Assembly (NCBI GenBank): GCA_021397835.1
Contig: JAJFZO010000168.1
Span: forward strand, 992,001 to 1,056,000
From: Moringa oleifera
Lineage: Eukaryota; Streptophyta; Magnoliopsida; Brassicales; Moringaceae
Reading direction: 5' to 3'
Length of the DNA stretch: 64,000 bases
Shown here: in pieces, positions 25,576-38,960 of the stretch
Numbering within the stretch: the first letter of the stretch is position 1
How the letters are laid out: each line of letters begins with the position of its first letter
Program-made: the position numbers and the translations under genes
Notes under the pieces: model-generated
What the model saw: only the letters and a program-made list of their open reading frames with translations
What the model was told of the DNA's origin: nothing
Database searches by the model: none

Positions 25576-26639
25576 CTTGTTTCGAAAACAACAATCTATG
25601 TTAAATAATGCAAATGCAAATTTAAAAGCAATTATGTTTGTTTATCTTCACAAAACTATTTCCAACTTTGATTTGTTCTTACGAGGCTGACGTTGCAACC
25701 ATTAAGTGAATAATTCCTAATTGTAATCCTGTTTATAGAATTCAATGCCAATGCTCTGATTGTAGTAACAAGCTTTTCAAGTACAACTCCCTAGACTTTC
25801 CCAAATGAAGAATCTTTGCAATAAATTATCTCTTCAATATTATTTCTCCCCAAGATCATTTCTTTTCATAATCACAAGGGTGTAGCCTTTATTTAATCTA
25901 GGGATTTGCTTTGAGCAAACACATGATGAGTTGGCACAACTAGCAAAACGTACATTTATCATGTAATGCCCTCATCTCATATTATACCAATCATTAAAAA
26001 TCATTTCAAAATAGAATGCAATATGTCATTGCCAAGAAAGAGGTATGCGAATGCATCAAAAGAATAAAACAAGAAATGTATTTGGTTAAAAGGAGGAATG
26101 AAAACACCAATGATGGCGTCTGTGTAAAAAAAAAAAAAAAAAAAAAAGATCGATCCCATCGATACTGAGAAACAAAGATACAAATGAATCAAGAGAATGT
26201 AATTGGTTAAAGGAAAGAATAGGGACATCAATGATGAAATTAATACAACAACTTGATAATAAGAGGTCCACATTTACATTTGCATACAATCTCATGTAAT
26301 GAATACTATAATACCACAAATTTATAATCCTATATCTCGTTCCAAAAAAGTCTTTGCTGCTTGAGTTGCTTTTTTTCATCTGAAAAGATTTTAACTAATG
26401 TTTTTGCCTCTGGTCCATTTCAAATTAATTAAGTAGGTATATGAATTGTTCGATTAAAAATGGTGTAGCCAATTTGAAAGGTGACTTTTAGAACCTCTTT
26501 TTCTTCAAATTATCCTTCCTTTTAAGGGAATAAATCACCTTTTGGGTTTTCAGCTTGAATCCTATCTTTTTTTTTTCTTTTTATTCTTCTTTCTTTTTAA
26601 AAAATTTAAATTTGTGATTTTTTTTGGTAGATTGGCATA
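25576..26639. other. Repeat-flanking spacer
   Basis: No gene recognised. Contains an A-run near 26127-26148. A pair of related phrases (ATTGGTTAAAGGA...GGAATGAAAACACCAATGATG near 26083 and 26200) marks a small local duplication. Confidence 0.4.
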
Positions 26640-27600
26640 CTAGGCGTAATATTTATTCATGACATTTGAATTGATAGGAAAAAGGATTCATTGCCATCCA
26701 TCTCTTGCTAAAATCGAAGCGTCATCCAAAAATGCCTTCTTCAGGATGCATGGTCCTCTTCGATTCAAGGCCCACTTACCTCAAAGAGTGAGTGCATTAC
26801 CAGGAATTATTTTTAACATTAAGCCACATTTTTGAAATAATTATGAATGTACTTTTTTGTTATATGCTCTTTTTATGCGGCTTTGTTATAACCGGCTATG
26901 ATGAATTGCTTTGAGACGCCTTTCATCAATTGTGTTCAGCTGTACATGGTGGGCACCAACTTAGTCGATTTTCTCCAACTATCAGTATTTTTGATGAAGG
27001 TGTTTTCACTTCAATGGGCAGGATAACTTTCATTTTGTATATCAAAGAGACAAAGTTGCCCTAGCATCGAGGTTCAAACCAAAGCTTGATATGCATGCAA
27101 GATAACATCTCGTGCCAATCTTTGTAGAATTTAGACATTTGCCAAGCAATCTTCTTAATATTTTTATTGGCTACCTCTACCACCATTTTCATCTTCGAGT
27201 GATAAGTTATCATGTCAAATTATGTACAGATTTCTTTTATCATTTTGCTATTCAAGTACAAATAATTCATCTTGGCAATCTGCCTTTGCACATAGTCCTT
27301 TTTGATAACAAAAAATTTGGTAACAATTAGTAATGAATCTCTTCTAATTCACTTGGTAAAATAATCAATGAACCCCAAAATGGACCTATGTCCATTGAAA
27401 GCTTTAGGAGTGATGAGCCTAATCATGTCAAAATTCTCCACCGAGTATGGCTAAGATTCATTCTTCACTTGTAAGTAAGTCAGTGTAAATTTGACATTTG
27501 TGACATACTTAAGCATATTAATTTTTTTTTGGTTTTTTCTACAAAATGAGTTAACTAGTAAAATCCAACTCACATTATTTACCGTGCCAAAGATTTCTCA
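26640..27600 (-). mobile_element. Decayed Ty3/gypsy retrotransposon: integrase and 3' end of pol
   Basis: Reading the minus strand in shifting frames gives the plant gypsy integrase landmarks in order: LITPKAFNGHRSILGFIDYF (near 27400), MVVEVANKNIKKI (near 27170), ILPIEVKTPS (near 27030), VQLNTIDERRLKAIHHS (near 26930), RIKRAYNKKVHS (near 26870), and GKWALNRRGPCILKKAFLD (near 26770-26720). These match the catalytic-core and C-terminal parts of gypsy integrase. Several stops and frameshifts interrupt it, so it is inactive. It has the same orientation as the gag fragment at 32.8-34.1 kb and is probably the same element. The lineage looks like the chromodomain-less Tat type, which is uncertain. 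Confidence 0.85.
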
Positions 27601-28263
27601 TGCACTATGAAGTATGGAATCAATTACCTTCTCGATACCAGTGACCTTAACACAAGTGGATTCCATAAGTACTCCTTAACCCTCTCAAAGGTTGTTTGAT
27701 AATTAATGGTTCCCAAAAATCATTCTTTCAAAAAAGCTTGAATACAGGGTCATCAATGCTGGTTAATTAGGAAAATGGATCATGAAATATAATTTAATCT
27801 TCCAGAGTTTGAGTCATTTGTATAAGAAAACTCTTCAAAAGTCGACGTGACATTATTATTCATGATATTTTTGTATTCATGTCAAGAATCCTAAAATGGA
27901 TAAATGGAATATAGCACACACATTGTTACGTTGAAATGTAAAAGAGACAAAACATGGCAAACAAAGGGAATTAAAGGTGATGTCCAAGAAAGTTACGTTT
28001 ATTCATTCAATTTCGAAGATGATTTTAGTAAGTGACATTTGAGCATTACATGTCATTTATTAAAAATACTGTTGGGAGCTCTTCTTTCCATCGAATTGTT
28101 CAGAGTGAACTTGGATAAACAAAGGTATACTTATGTGACTCTTTCAACAAAACTTGACCCATTAATCATGTTAATCAATGTGAGAGAGAAACTTTAGATT
28201 ATTTTCCATCGAGTATCCCACCTCTACATGAACCACTAAGGGATCCTTTGTCTAAAATTCCAT

Positions 28264-31200
28264 CATTACAAGAAAACAAGTTTTTCATGACAGACATTTA
28301 TGACCATAAAAAAAAAAAAGTTAAAGCATGATGGTTTCAAAGAATCAAACCCACTCCCTCTTAAAGAAATATATAATGTGCTAACCATTCGATTCAATAA
28401 GAAACTTGTTTTTTATTCTCTTTTGCTTTTTATGAAGTTTTTAGCTTAGATATTTTGAAAGGAAAATGCAAAAGGACTGGTTTAAACCCAAACCCTTTTG
28501 GTTTAAAGTCACATTGTTAGCCATGTGATCTGAAGAAAGTTGGCGTGTAATTGTTTTGTTATTTATGTAAAACATTAGTTTAAATTATTTTGAATAAAAC
28601 ACAAGAGGTTCTAACTCAAACCCAAGCTCTCTTGATCAATCTCATAACAATTAAACCACTTGATTAATAAACATCTAATATATTAATTTTACCTAGAAAA
28701 AATTATTAAGCAATGGGCATACTTTGTTGTTATACTTATCAATCTCTAATCACCCACTCATAGTTGACTCTTTCAACTAGCTTCTTTCACTTTTTGAGGA
28801 ACACCACTATGAAAAACAAAAATCTCTCTACTTCAATGTTACATAATCAATGGAAGCCTTCATGTCTTTGATAAATTTTATGAAAAAGGGATTGTGCATT
28901 ATCGAATTGTTGCATTGAAGTAAGGAAAGTGGTAAGTGAAACTATTAAAACCCTAGTCTTGTATCGTGATTGTTGTTCTACCACTTTTATAATTCTAACA
29001 GGTTTGCCAAAAGATTGTTTTGTGATTGATTTCTTAGTAGGATAAACATATATAGTTAGAAATGTATTAAAACATGGTGTGTGATTAATTAAAGTATCAA
29101 TTGCAAACTTGGTTTCCAATATTAATTTTTTCTTTCATTCCTCTATTTTACCTTACAAGTTTGAAATTTGTTTCCAGTATTGTTATATGTTGTGAAAGGT
29201 CTCCTAGTTAAAACTCTAGATTATGTTAGAATTTGACTTTCTACTCGCGAATAGGGAATTTTGAGATGTCTCGAATATAGGCATCATGAAAATTTTTCGT
29301 GATGAGGAGAATATTTTACTCTGAAAATTCAATTACGGTAACAAGTAATGAAAGCCTTAGATTAATTGTAATTTAGTTTATGTAACATTTACTTTCTCCT
29401 GTATAACTTATTGCTATATTGATGATAAATTACCATTCGTGAGAAAGTTAATGTAGTACTAAGGAGAGGATCCCTTTATATAAGAAAAAGAAGAAATCAA
29501 GAGTGATTAGACCAAACTTAAGATTAGCTTAAGCTTTAAATAAAGTAGGTTATTGATCTTGATAGGGTCCTCCTATGAGTGATGGTCACCCTCAAGACTT
29601 TAACTTGCTCTATTATGCTTCTGCATAAGTCTTTAGAGCTATTAGTATATGAAAAAAGATTGTAAAAAGATTGAAAGGACTATTGAACTCTTGAAAAAAA
29701 AAATAATAAAAAGATTTTTTTTAGGGCTATGACACAAAGGGATTTTGATTACAATATTAAATTTGGTCCTTAATAGGTTTGTATAATGATAAAGATATTA
29801 ATGGCTAAACGTTTATGGTTGTGTTAGGTGTTTGCATATAATGAAGTGCTTTTATTGGTCAATCTTATTTTAATTTGTTAAATAGTGAGTTAATTCCATT
29901 ATGAAATTTCACTTTCCACTTCTAACCTTTGGCATGATAAAGTAGAGTTGATACTACTAATGCATGGATGAATATTAACTGTGACAATTCCTTGTTATGT
30001 TTATTATTTTCGTTCTTGATCAGAGTTATATTTATTTTTCTCATGATTCATTAATTGTTTATATAGCACTTGTAAGGTGGTTTTGAGTTTTTATCTTACC
30101 TTGCGGTTTTTGTTGCTGACTCTTTATTAGCATTGATGGAGAGATTGACAAAAAGCACTGAGATTCTCGCTTAGAGGCCAAACTCAACAGGTCTAAATGC
30201 ATTAATTAGGCCAGTTGCGCTTGTATCAGTTAATAATAGTGAGAAGAAAGTGAGCTTGACTCAAAAATATTCAAAAGTCTTAAACACAGAAAAAGAGATT
30301 TTGCTTTGGGGTCTTTTACAATAAATCATTTTTCTAGTGCAGAGTCTCCTTGCAGTATGTTTTATGCTTCTATTGTGCTCTTCCATCTTTATGTCTTTTA
30401 TATGCTTTACTGAATTTGCTATGATTAATGTTTGATATATATTCCTTTCTTTATGGAACTTTCTATGATTAAGAGGTAATTGGAGACTACCAGAAAGGAA
30501 ATAAAGATTAGATCCTAAAATTCAATAAATGCATCATATTTATGGATATTAACACCGTTTGTTGGGTTAGAACTATTTTTTTTTATAAACATACTTCTTT
30601 CTTTTCTCTTTTTACTAGGTATGTAATACATACCCAGTAAACATAAGAAAGTTTACTGGTATATGTTCTTGTTTTTTTTTTTTTTTTGGCACTTTCTATT
30701 ATTAAGAGGTAATTGGAAACTAGCAGAAAAAAACAAAAATTGGATCCTAAAATTCAATAAATACAACATATTTATGGATATTAGCACCATATATGGGGTC
30801 AAAACTATTTTTTTTTATGGATATACTATTTTCTTTTCTCCTTTTAATAGGTATGTAATACATAACTAGTAAACGTAAGAAAGTTTATTAGTATATGTTC
30901 CTTTTTTCTGGCACTTTCTATGATTAAAAGGTAATTGGAAATTAGTAACAAAAAAACAAAAATTGAAATTCAATAAATACAACATATTTATGAATATTAA
31001 CACCATTTGTTGGGTCAGAATTGTTTTCTATGGGTGTACTTCCTTCTTTTCTCCTTTTACTCGATATGTAATACATACCTAGTAAACATAAGAAAATTTA
31101 CTTGTATATGTTCATTTTTTTCTAGCACTTTTTATGATTAAGAGGTAATTGAAAACTAGTAGAAAAGGAACAAAAATTGGATCTTGAAATTCAATAAATG

Positions 31201-32829
31201 TAGCATATTTATGGATATTAATGGCATTTGTTAGCTTAAAACTATTTTTTTTATGGATACACTCCATTCTTTTCTCCTTTTATTGATATGTAACACATAC
31301 CCAGTAAACGTAAGAAAATTTACTAGTATATGTTCCTTTTTTTTTTTTTGGGCACGTTATATGATTAAGAGGTAGTTAGAAACTAGCAAAAAAGAAACAA
31401 AAATTGAATTCTAAAATTCAATAAATGCAGCAGATTTATGGATATTAACACAATTTGTTAGGTCATAACTGTTTTTTTTTTTTTATGGATACACTTTATT
31501 CTTTTCTCCTTTTACAGGGTATGTATTACATACGTAATAAACATATATAATAAGTGAGTTTTCTTATGTTTGTAGTCATTATAGGATATAATATGGATAA
31601 ATCCTAGATGCCACTTAAAAAGATTACCTAAGGAGTTTTTTATTGGCCCAGATGAGTTTCTTGCCTTTTCCAATTCTCATTGTGAAGATCCTACATCCTT
31701 AGATGTCCTTGTCAATCATGTGCTAATTTGATATTATTCTGTTCATTTGAGCCACTTATGCTATTCATTGAGCCCTTATTCTCTCTTTGTCAATCATGTC
31801 CTTGTCAATCATTAGATGTCCTTATCAAAACATAAGAGTCCCTTATTCTGTTCATTGAGCCCTCTACCAAAAGAAGATGATAGAATTCTGCAAGGTCATC
31901 TTAAAGAAGTGGGTAAAGCATAAAACAAGTAGAAGTATCAAGCATGCATGTCAAATATTTAAATATATTCATGATCAGTTAATTTTTGCATTTAGTGTTA
32001 TAAAAAGTTACACTTTTGACATGTAGATGTAAGGAACTAGAATAAAAAATTGTATGATTAATATAACTTATGAGTTGCAAGAAGTTACACTTTTGACATC
32101 TAGATGAATTTTTAACCTTTTATTATATTTGATTTTTAAGCTTTATTATAATTTCTTATTTATTTTGATATGTAAATTAACCATATATTTAATAAAGATG
32201 ATCTAATAAAGCATCATTTTCTAAAACAATTACAGTAGTGACATCATTCACTTGGCATTTTTTGATGTACTTCCTTAGAAAAAAGTATAATTTTTAGTTT
32301 AATGATGTAATGCTAGAAGAGAGCAGCATAGATGAAATATCGTGTATTTTTAGATATTTTATTTATTTTTGATATTTAATATATATTTTGTAAAATGAAA
32401 ATTTTTAGTTATAAATATATATTTCACTTTTGTTGTTTGATGTTATTTGTATTGTTTCACTGTTATAGTTGCAAAAATAGATGTAAATATCAATTAATTA
32501 TTTAAAATTATAAAAATTAAAATTTTATAATTAATTAATAAAAAAATAAAAATATAATTATGATGATCACAAAAACCTCATGAACAAGTGAAGATTTTTT
32601 ATGATTGTCATGAACACCGTCATAAATAAGTGAAGTTTTTTTATGACGGTCATGTAAGACCGACATGAGCTGTTTATGACGATTTATATTGGATTGTAAT
32701 AAGCATATTTATGACAGTCTATCACAGATTGTCGTTAAAATTTTAACCTTTTGTAACGGTTAAAAACTGTCAAGAATTCATGATTGTCTTTTTGACCATA
32801 ATAAAGTTTTTATGTCATCTCTTCTAATG
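28264..32829. mobile_element. Possible CACTA-like insertion splitting the gypsy element
   Basis: At 28264 the sequence CATTACAAGAAAAC is followed by TTTTTCATGACAGACATTTATGACC. At 32829 the reverse complement of the other side reads CATTAGAAGAGATGACATAAAAAC. These resemble the CACTACAAGAAA termini of CACTA elements. TTTATGACGG / CCGTCATAAA words cluster near both ends (32600-32860 most densely), like subterminal repeats. gypsy pol lies just outside one end and gypsy gag just outside the other, on the same strand. No transposase is visible and I could not identify a clean 3-bp target duplication, so the borders are provisional. Confidence 0.45.
30461..31560. repeat. Five-copy tandem repeat, period about 213-233 bp
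   Basis: Copies begin with TTCTATGATTAAGAGGTAATTGG at about 30461, 30694, 30916, 31129 and 31356. Each continues through AAAATTCAATAAATGCA, TTTATGGATATTAACACC, a T-run, TTTTCTCCTTTTA, and a 15-bp near-palindrome GTATGTAATACATAC (30619-30633 in the first, about 31519 in the last), then CCAGTAAACATAAGAAA. Copies are about 80-90% alike by eye. It lies inside the putative CACTA-like insertion. Confidence 0.85.
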
Positions 32830-34076
32830 CCATTTTTCTAAAAGGCTTTTTATGACGGGTAATGCTTGCCATAAAAGGCCTATATTCTTATGATGCATAA
32901 TGTTTATCTCAAGTTTTTCATGTGTCAGTAGGGGATCACTTCTAACATTAGGATCAATGTCAAATCTCAACATTCTATTTCTTAATAGTATTTGCACTTT
33001 GTACTTGAATATTGTGCAATTTTCTAGATTATGTTCAGTGGTTTCGCCATGATACAAGTATGACGTGTTAGGATCGTACCAACTTTTGAAGGGTCGCTTA
33101 AAGGATAGGATAAAGGTGGGTGCTATCCAATGCCTTTTTAATAATTGCAAGTATAGTTTAATGTAGGTCATAAGGATTAGTTTTATAGGGGATCGTTGAG
33201 GTTTTTTTGCTTATGGATTTATGAGTGCGATATTTGGTAAGGTTATTTGGGATGGAAGGGTAAGATGTTGTAAGGCCTGCATTGGCCTCGGCGATGGTTG
33301 GCTAGTACTAATAACACTTACAATGGGCGCATAAGGTGCCCTAGCTTGCACATGGGGATAATGTAGTTGGGTGTGGTAGATATTAGGGAGGGGGGTATAG
33401 TGTGGTTTGATTTTGGTTGTAAAAGGTTGAGTAGGTTAATAAACCACCTTGTGAGGTTAATATGACACCTTGTATGTTGCACTTTATTTTCTTTTTGTAT
33501 TTAAAGCCTTCCTAGACACTTAGGATTGTCTAAATTCCCAGTTTTGATGACCTTTGCAACTATCTTTCTAGTTTTTAACAATTTTCCAAATTCCTCCTCC
33601 AACATTCCAACTAGCTTGTCATAAAGTGAAGATTTTTACAGTGTTAACAAAAGATCTCAAAAAATTCATGCTTAGCTAGAGGTTTTGTCATTCTTTATTT
33701 TTTTTTTTCATATTTTGTGGAGTCATGTGATTTGGGGCTAGATCTATCATATGTTGGTAATGGGCTATAAAGGAATTGGCTAAATCCTTCCATATTTTTA
33801 GTTTGATTCTCTCTAAATTGGCGTACCATCTAAAGCTATGTCTTTTAAGCTATCTTAAAAGGAATGGATTAATAATTTATGGTTTTGTTCATGCTCATGC
33901 ATCTTGTGGAGATACATCTTTAAATGAAGCTTTATGCATTTGGTGCCTTCACAGTTGTCAAACTTAGGTATTTTAAATTTATAAGGCAACCTCAGCCTTG
34001 GTACTAAGCTCAAATTTGAAATATCTATCCCATGGAATTTATTTACTCCTTTAATTTCATTTAACTGTTTAAACAA
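32824..34076 (-). mobile_element. Decayed Ty3/gypsy gag region
   Basis: Minus-strand pieces in two frames match plant gypsy gag. Near 34000-33850: LPYKFKIPKFDNCEGTKC and HEQNHKLLIHSF. Near 33830-33740: RWYANLERIKLKIWKDLA, then HMIDLAPNHMTPQNMKKK. Near 33090-32930: WYDPNTSYLYHGETTEHNLE followed by NC..FKYKVQ and DPNVRSDPL, the gag C-terminal CYHGG..GH..E.C-like stretch with the first Cys lost. Stops separate the parts. It lies in the same orientation as the integrase at 26.6-27.6 kb, with the expected protease and reverse transcriptase region missing or replaced. Confidence 0.85.
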
Positions 34077-34280
34077 TTTTTTTTTTATTTTTTTAGGAAG
34101 TCATGCTTTTCTTTATCTTTTCTAGATCATTTATGTCTAGCATAAAAGAATGCTCTCCAACTTTCGGAGCTTCAGTACACCCTTTCTGCCAAGATGTGCA
34201 TCACGTCTTAACTTGTGAACTAGGGAGTATCTTAATGGGTAATCTAGTGAAAGATTTCCCTAGAAGGCTATGAAAGTTTC

Positions 34281-34461
34281 TTATCCTTAGATAAAGGTGT
34301 TTTTGGAATCTTTTGATTCTATGAGAAAATTAACATTTTGATGAACATAATTCTTACAAAAATTCTTTTGTAAGAATTTCCTTGAAAAATATAGATTCTC
34401 ACGAAAATTCTTTATTTTTTCATAATATTTTTTCATGGGAAAATAGTAAATTTCTTGTAGT
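34281..34461. repeat. Right-end-type CACTA terminus with subterminal repeats
   Basis: Ends AAATTTCTTGTAGTG at 34447-34461, the reverse complement of CACTACAAGAAATTT. The preceding 170 bp has GAAAATT, AATTCTTAC, TCTCACGAAAATTC and CATGGGAAAATAG words also found in both flanks of the kinase in the 4.69-kb units. It is a solo or truncated end of the same transposon family. Confidence 0.55.
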
Positions 34462-35065
34462 GATTGTAAAAACTGGTAAGCCTTATTTTTAATGTTGATC
34501 AATCACATCTAGACAACTGATGTGACTCCTAAGTTATTTTCATGCTGAAGTGTTCACCTTAAGGGGCCTTACTTGTGACAACTAAGGACTTCACCAAGGA
34601 TCGAACTTAAAATCGTTAGTTTCGTCTTAAAGAGTTAGGTCAAGAAAGAGTTACTTTGTTTTTCTATAATGCTTCTTTAGAATTTCCCATATTATTCATG
34701 ATGTGTCTAACGATTGTTTACCACTTTGATATCTGTTTAGATAAAAAACCTTAGACACTTCATAATGCATATCATCATGGATTCTAAAAGAACGAGTTCC
34801 ACCCTTAGGAGAGATATGTGTAACCATGCTTTTAAGAAGATATTTCTCTTTTATAAAGCTAATGAAGTATCTCCTTAGATTGAACTTGGAATACATCAAC
34901 ATTCTTAGAGTGCTAGGAGCTTTTGCGATGAGGGTGATGTATAACAATTCCTCATCAGTCTGATAAGGAACAACATAGGAACCATTAGTAGTCGACTGAC
35001 CCTTACATAGCTTAGCATGTGGTTTGCCTAAGGCGAATTCATGACCAAAATTATAGCCTCTTAGT

Positions 35066-38000
35066 TGTTATCCTATTTACATTAGGATTACATTACTCAA
35101 ATATTCTAGTTGCATTAGAAAATAATTTGAATTACAAACTTATTTGGTTTCACTAGCTTTATATAATATTTGCATTATAAATATAAAAAAATGTTATAAT
35201 TTCATAAAGATGCAATTGATCACATAAAATGAAGAACTTTGAAGCTCTTGGTCATGGATTTTTTGGAGTAGTTCATTTGGAAATGATGAAACTTAGTAGT
35301 GCACTATTATTCAATGCAAAATCCTTAATGAAAGAGAACCGAATATTATCCTAATTCAGAGGCAATCAAAGCATTGTCCAATGCCTAAGGGACAAGCTAA
35401 GTCTTGAGCTAAGAAGTTCTATAATTTACAAATTAATACTTGAATGGGCACGTGAAAGAAGTCTTAGAGATTTGATCGAGCAACACAATGGTAATATACC
35501 AGAAGGTCATTTGAGAAAGTTCACATGAATGATATTAGAAGGACTTTCTTGCGTGCATACAAAGGAACAAGTCATTGTGATCTTAAGCCAGATAACATTT
35601 TGGTCTTTTCAACTGAAAATGATGTGAACGTTCAATTAAAAATTGCAAACGTTAGTTTATCTAAAGGACCCATAGAAGAAGAAAATAGTTGGGGTAGTCA
35701 ACCTAGGTTTAGAGGTATCAAAAATTACATGTCCCTTGAGTTTATAATGGGAAATATTAGGGGTTCATTGGATATATGGTTAGTTGGATGCATACTCATT
35801 GAAATGCTTATCTTGCTTGGAAATTATTCCTAAAAAAAAAAAAATAATAGAGTGCCAAAAAACTCTTGCAGCATCTGTTCATTGTGAGATATATTATAAA
35901 TGGAGAAACATAGTATGTATTATATGAAGTCTCCTAGTATTTTGATGAAATGAGATTCAAAAATATCATTATGTATCACTTTGAAGATTATAGTTTTATT
36001 TTATTTTACTTCACTTGTGTGGACGTAGCTTTTGTCTACCAAACCACGTAAGTTCTTTTATTTTTTTTCTTCTTATGTGCTTTGAGTGATTTTTTTTTAT
36101 CAATATATGTTAATCTTAATTTGATCTATAGTAACTTTTACAAATTATTCTATTGATAGGAGAGATTAGGACTTGTTCAAATCCTTTAAATTAGTGAACT
36201 ATTGAATTTACATCAAAAACAAAAAAAAAAAAAAATTGTTCAATAAGATTCACCTTGAAAGATATTATGTGTTGTATTTATTTGTTACCTCTATTGGCAA
36301 GATCTTCATAATGGAAAGGTCAAGAAGTAATAGATTAAGTCTCATTAAATCAAGTAAAAGAAGCGACACAATCAATCAATAATTTTTTAGCCATTATACC
36401 CATGTTGTATAATTTCAAATACCTAACAATAACACTTTTAGTGATTGATTTAACAAAATAATTGACCTTTGCAGTGAAAAAAAATCCATGAATTTTGTCA
36501 CTTTACCAAAGAAAAAGTTCATGTTAAAAATATTAATATAATAATATTAAATATTTTTAACAGAATTCCCATAAGAGTTTCATTGAAATATTGCATATGA
36601 AAATGCTTTTTGTGAGAAAATTACATTTTTGATGAATAAAGTACTCAAGGATTGTTTTTCATGGGAGTTTCCATGAGAATTACAGATTGCCACCAAAATT
36701 AATAGAATTTTCACAAAATTTTTTCATAAGAAATAGCTTAATTTTTTGTAGCAAACCAAAACAACATCGTTTATTATGATAAAATTTAATTAAAATAAAA
36801 AATTGCTATAAAAACATCAAAATTTCCACTGACTTCTAAGATTTTGATAACAAGGAGGTTAACTTTTCCTGGTGATTAACATTGCCAAAGCTAAATAATG
36901 GTAATTAAAACATTACAAGAAGTGTTAGAAATATTCTCTACAGTTAAAAAAATTGCAACGAAAGATGATAATCATTGTTATCTATAAGTATTTTTATTAT
37001 GAGTAACTAATTATTATTTATAAACAAAAATTAAAAAACTAATAAAATGAACTTTTCAGAGAAAATAATAGTAATTACACCTTTATAAATTGTTGTTTAG
37101 GAATTTAATTGATAGGAAAAAGAGAGTAGTAAATAGAAATTGGTGTTAGAAATATGTAAGCTTTTATTCCTTTTAATTTTTATATGTTAGTTGTTTGGTA
37201 ACAACAGATCCCCTTTATGATTGTTACACACAGGCATGATGTTTTCACTTTTCTATATAAATAATTAGATTCAAATCTATCCAAAATATAAGCTCTTAAG
37301 ACTTACATTAACATATTTTAGTTAATATATAATCTTTATGGTTTTGTTTTTGTATTTTAAAGAATTTGACTTACAAGTGGTTGATGGCATCCAATACTTA
37401 TGTTTCTTTCAAATATTGAAACAAACATGATTTAATTTATATAAAAATGGATTGTGGTGATTTAAAAAAAAAAAACTTAGGTATCAAGAAGAAGTTTTTT
37501 TTTTTTTTCATAAGAAGGAAAAACTTTCGATCATTTAGGCAATTAATTAAAATAGATAAAATTAAAATTTTTTTTACATAATTACCATTAAAATATATTG
37601 CTGCAAATTTTTCGTATGTCATTTTTTTGGCAATTAAATTAAGAATTTACAAACAAAAATTCAAAAATTTAAAGAGTAATATCTTTTAAAACCTTATAAG
37701 TAAACTCTCTCTCCTAATCTTTATCTTGAATTTCAAAATGTCTCTAAACATATCCTTATCGATTAAAAATAGTCAAATTGGACCTTGTTGAAAAATTTAA
37801 AAATTGAAAGTATTTAAAATGAATATCTCGTATCATGAATCTCGAATTGAAACTTTTTGTTGACATGAAGAAATATTGAAGCAACCATCATGAAAAGTTC
37901 TTGAGTTTTTTGAATACTAAAATATTTTAAGAAAATTTTTCTTACCAAATATTTTAAAAAATAAAGTAAATAGCTTGTAAATTAAAGATTATTCAAAATT

Positions 38001-38165
38001 GAAGATTAGGCATTTCAATAATAAAACATGCTTAATTTTATTACAGTAGCTAGTTTGAACTAAGATCGAACTATTTTTCACTAACTCAAGGTTTATTTTG
38101 AAACGATTTGAAGTTTAGGGAAAAAAACTAGGGGACAAAGCACTCTTTAAGGTTTAAATAACATT
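35066..38165 (-). repeat. Inverted, diverged copy of part of the kinase repeat unit
   Basis: The reverse complement of this segment runs collinear with 42165-45480 (and with later units): the kinase promoter side (35066-35228), kinase homology (35229-35913), the GTGGACGTAG...ACCACGTAAGT block (about 36010-36050), CACTA-like terminus (to 36751), and spacer ending with inverted match to 38550-38629. It reads opposite to the array. Divergence is clearly greater than between array units, with indels, so it is the older product of an inverted duplication. Sequence to the left of 35066 does not match. Confidence 0.8.
35229..35913 (+). pseudogene. MAPKKK-like kinase pseudogene
   Basis: Matches the 272-aa array kinase from its ATG to its final GET-stop, but is broken. 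The first Gly-loop Gly region is altered (GHGFFG instead of GRGSFG), and the segment with the ATP-binding Lys is deleted. In-frame stops follow RILS and RKFT, and there is a frameshift near HCDLKPDN. DFG has become ANV (KIANVSL), and about 120 bp of the C-lobe is lost before LLQHLFIV near 35865. The 102-codon open part at 35525-35833 is a remnant and not a gene. It faces the array kinases tail-to-tail. Confidence 0.88.
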
Positions 38166-38629
38166 TACTTAAATTAAAATTTAGGATAATAATATAATTA
38201 CCATGTGAAAACATCGTGACAATTTTTACAGTATTTTCTTCGTGGAATCTTTTTGCAGTAATTGCATATGATAATTTTAAATTTGAACTTTGAATTAATT
38301 TTTTTCTTTGAAATTGTAACTACGCTGCTACATAAAAAATATTGTGACAATTTTATGATAAATTTATATGGTATATTTTCGTGGTAACTATGGAAGAGGA
38401 ATTGTAATTTTACTTTGCCAATTAACATTTGGTATTAATTTAATTGTCATGAAAAATACCGTGATAATTTTTATGACACTTTTGTCAAAGAAATATTTCA
38501 TCGCAATTGTGTAAGTTAATTTTAGATTTAAATTTAGATAAATTTTATTAAACCTTGAGGAGTACTCTATCCCCTAGTTTTTTTTTTTTTAAAACTTCAA
38601 ATCATGTTTAATCAAACCTTGGGTTATAA
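38166..38629 (+). repeat. Old unit tail, left of the CACTA insertion
   Basis: Collinear with about 46530-46970 of the array unit: the TTGCTAC(G/A), TTTATATGGTATATTTTCATGG, AATTGTCATGAAAAATACCGTGATAATT and GAGTACTCTATCC landmarks follow in order. It continues at 42165 after the transposon. The stretch 38550-38620 is also an inverted match to 38090-38165, marking the turn-round point of the inverted duplication. Confidence 0.7.
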
Positions 38630-38640
38630 CACTACAATAA

Positions 38641-38960
38641 AATAACTTTTTATTCACAGCTTTAAATTATTTTTGTTCATAGTTGTAAAACTGTGGACTA
38701 TAACAATGTGAATAAAAGTCGGTCATAATAGTTCACAATTCTAAAATTGTGAATAAAAGAAACTTTAGTTCACAGTTCATTAAAGTATTATTTACAGTTC
38801 TAGAACTGTGAATAAATATAACTTTAGTTCACAGTTCATTATTCACAGTTCTAGAACTGTGAATAAATTAAACTTTAGTTCACAGTTCTAAAACTGTGAA
38901 TAAAACTGAATTTATTAAGGTTTTATTCATACTTCTAGAACTGTGAATAAAAAAATTATT
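38641..38960. repeat. Left subterminal repeats of the CACTA element
   Basis: At least ten copies of TTCACAGTT or AACTGTGAATAAA, several as palindromes around TTCACAGTTCTAGAACTGTGAA (parts: TTCACAGTTC, TAGAACTGTGAA). Such arrays bind the element-encoded factor in En/Spm elements. Confidence 0.85.

Noticed and set aside
35525..35833. 102-codon frame with HCDLKPDN
   Set aside because: Part of the broken kinase; upstream and downstream parts have stops, a frameshift and deletions, so it is listed as a pseudogene.
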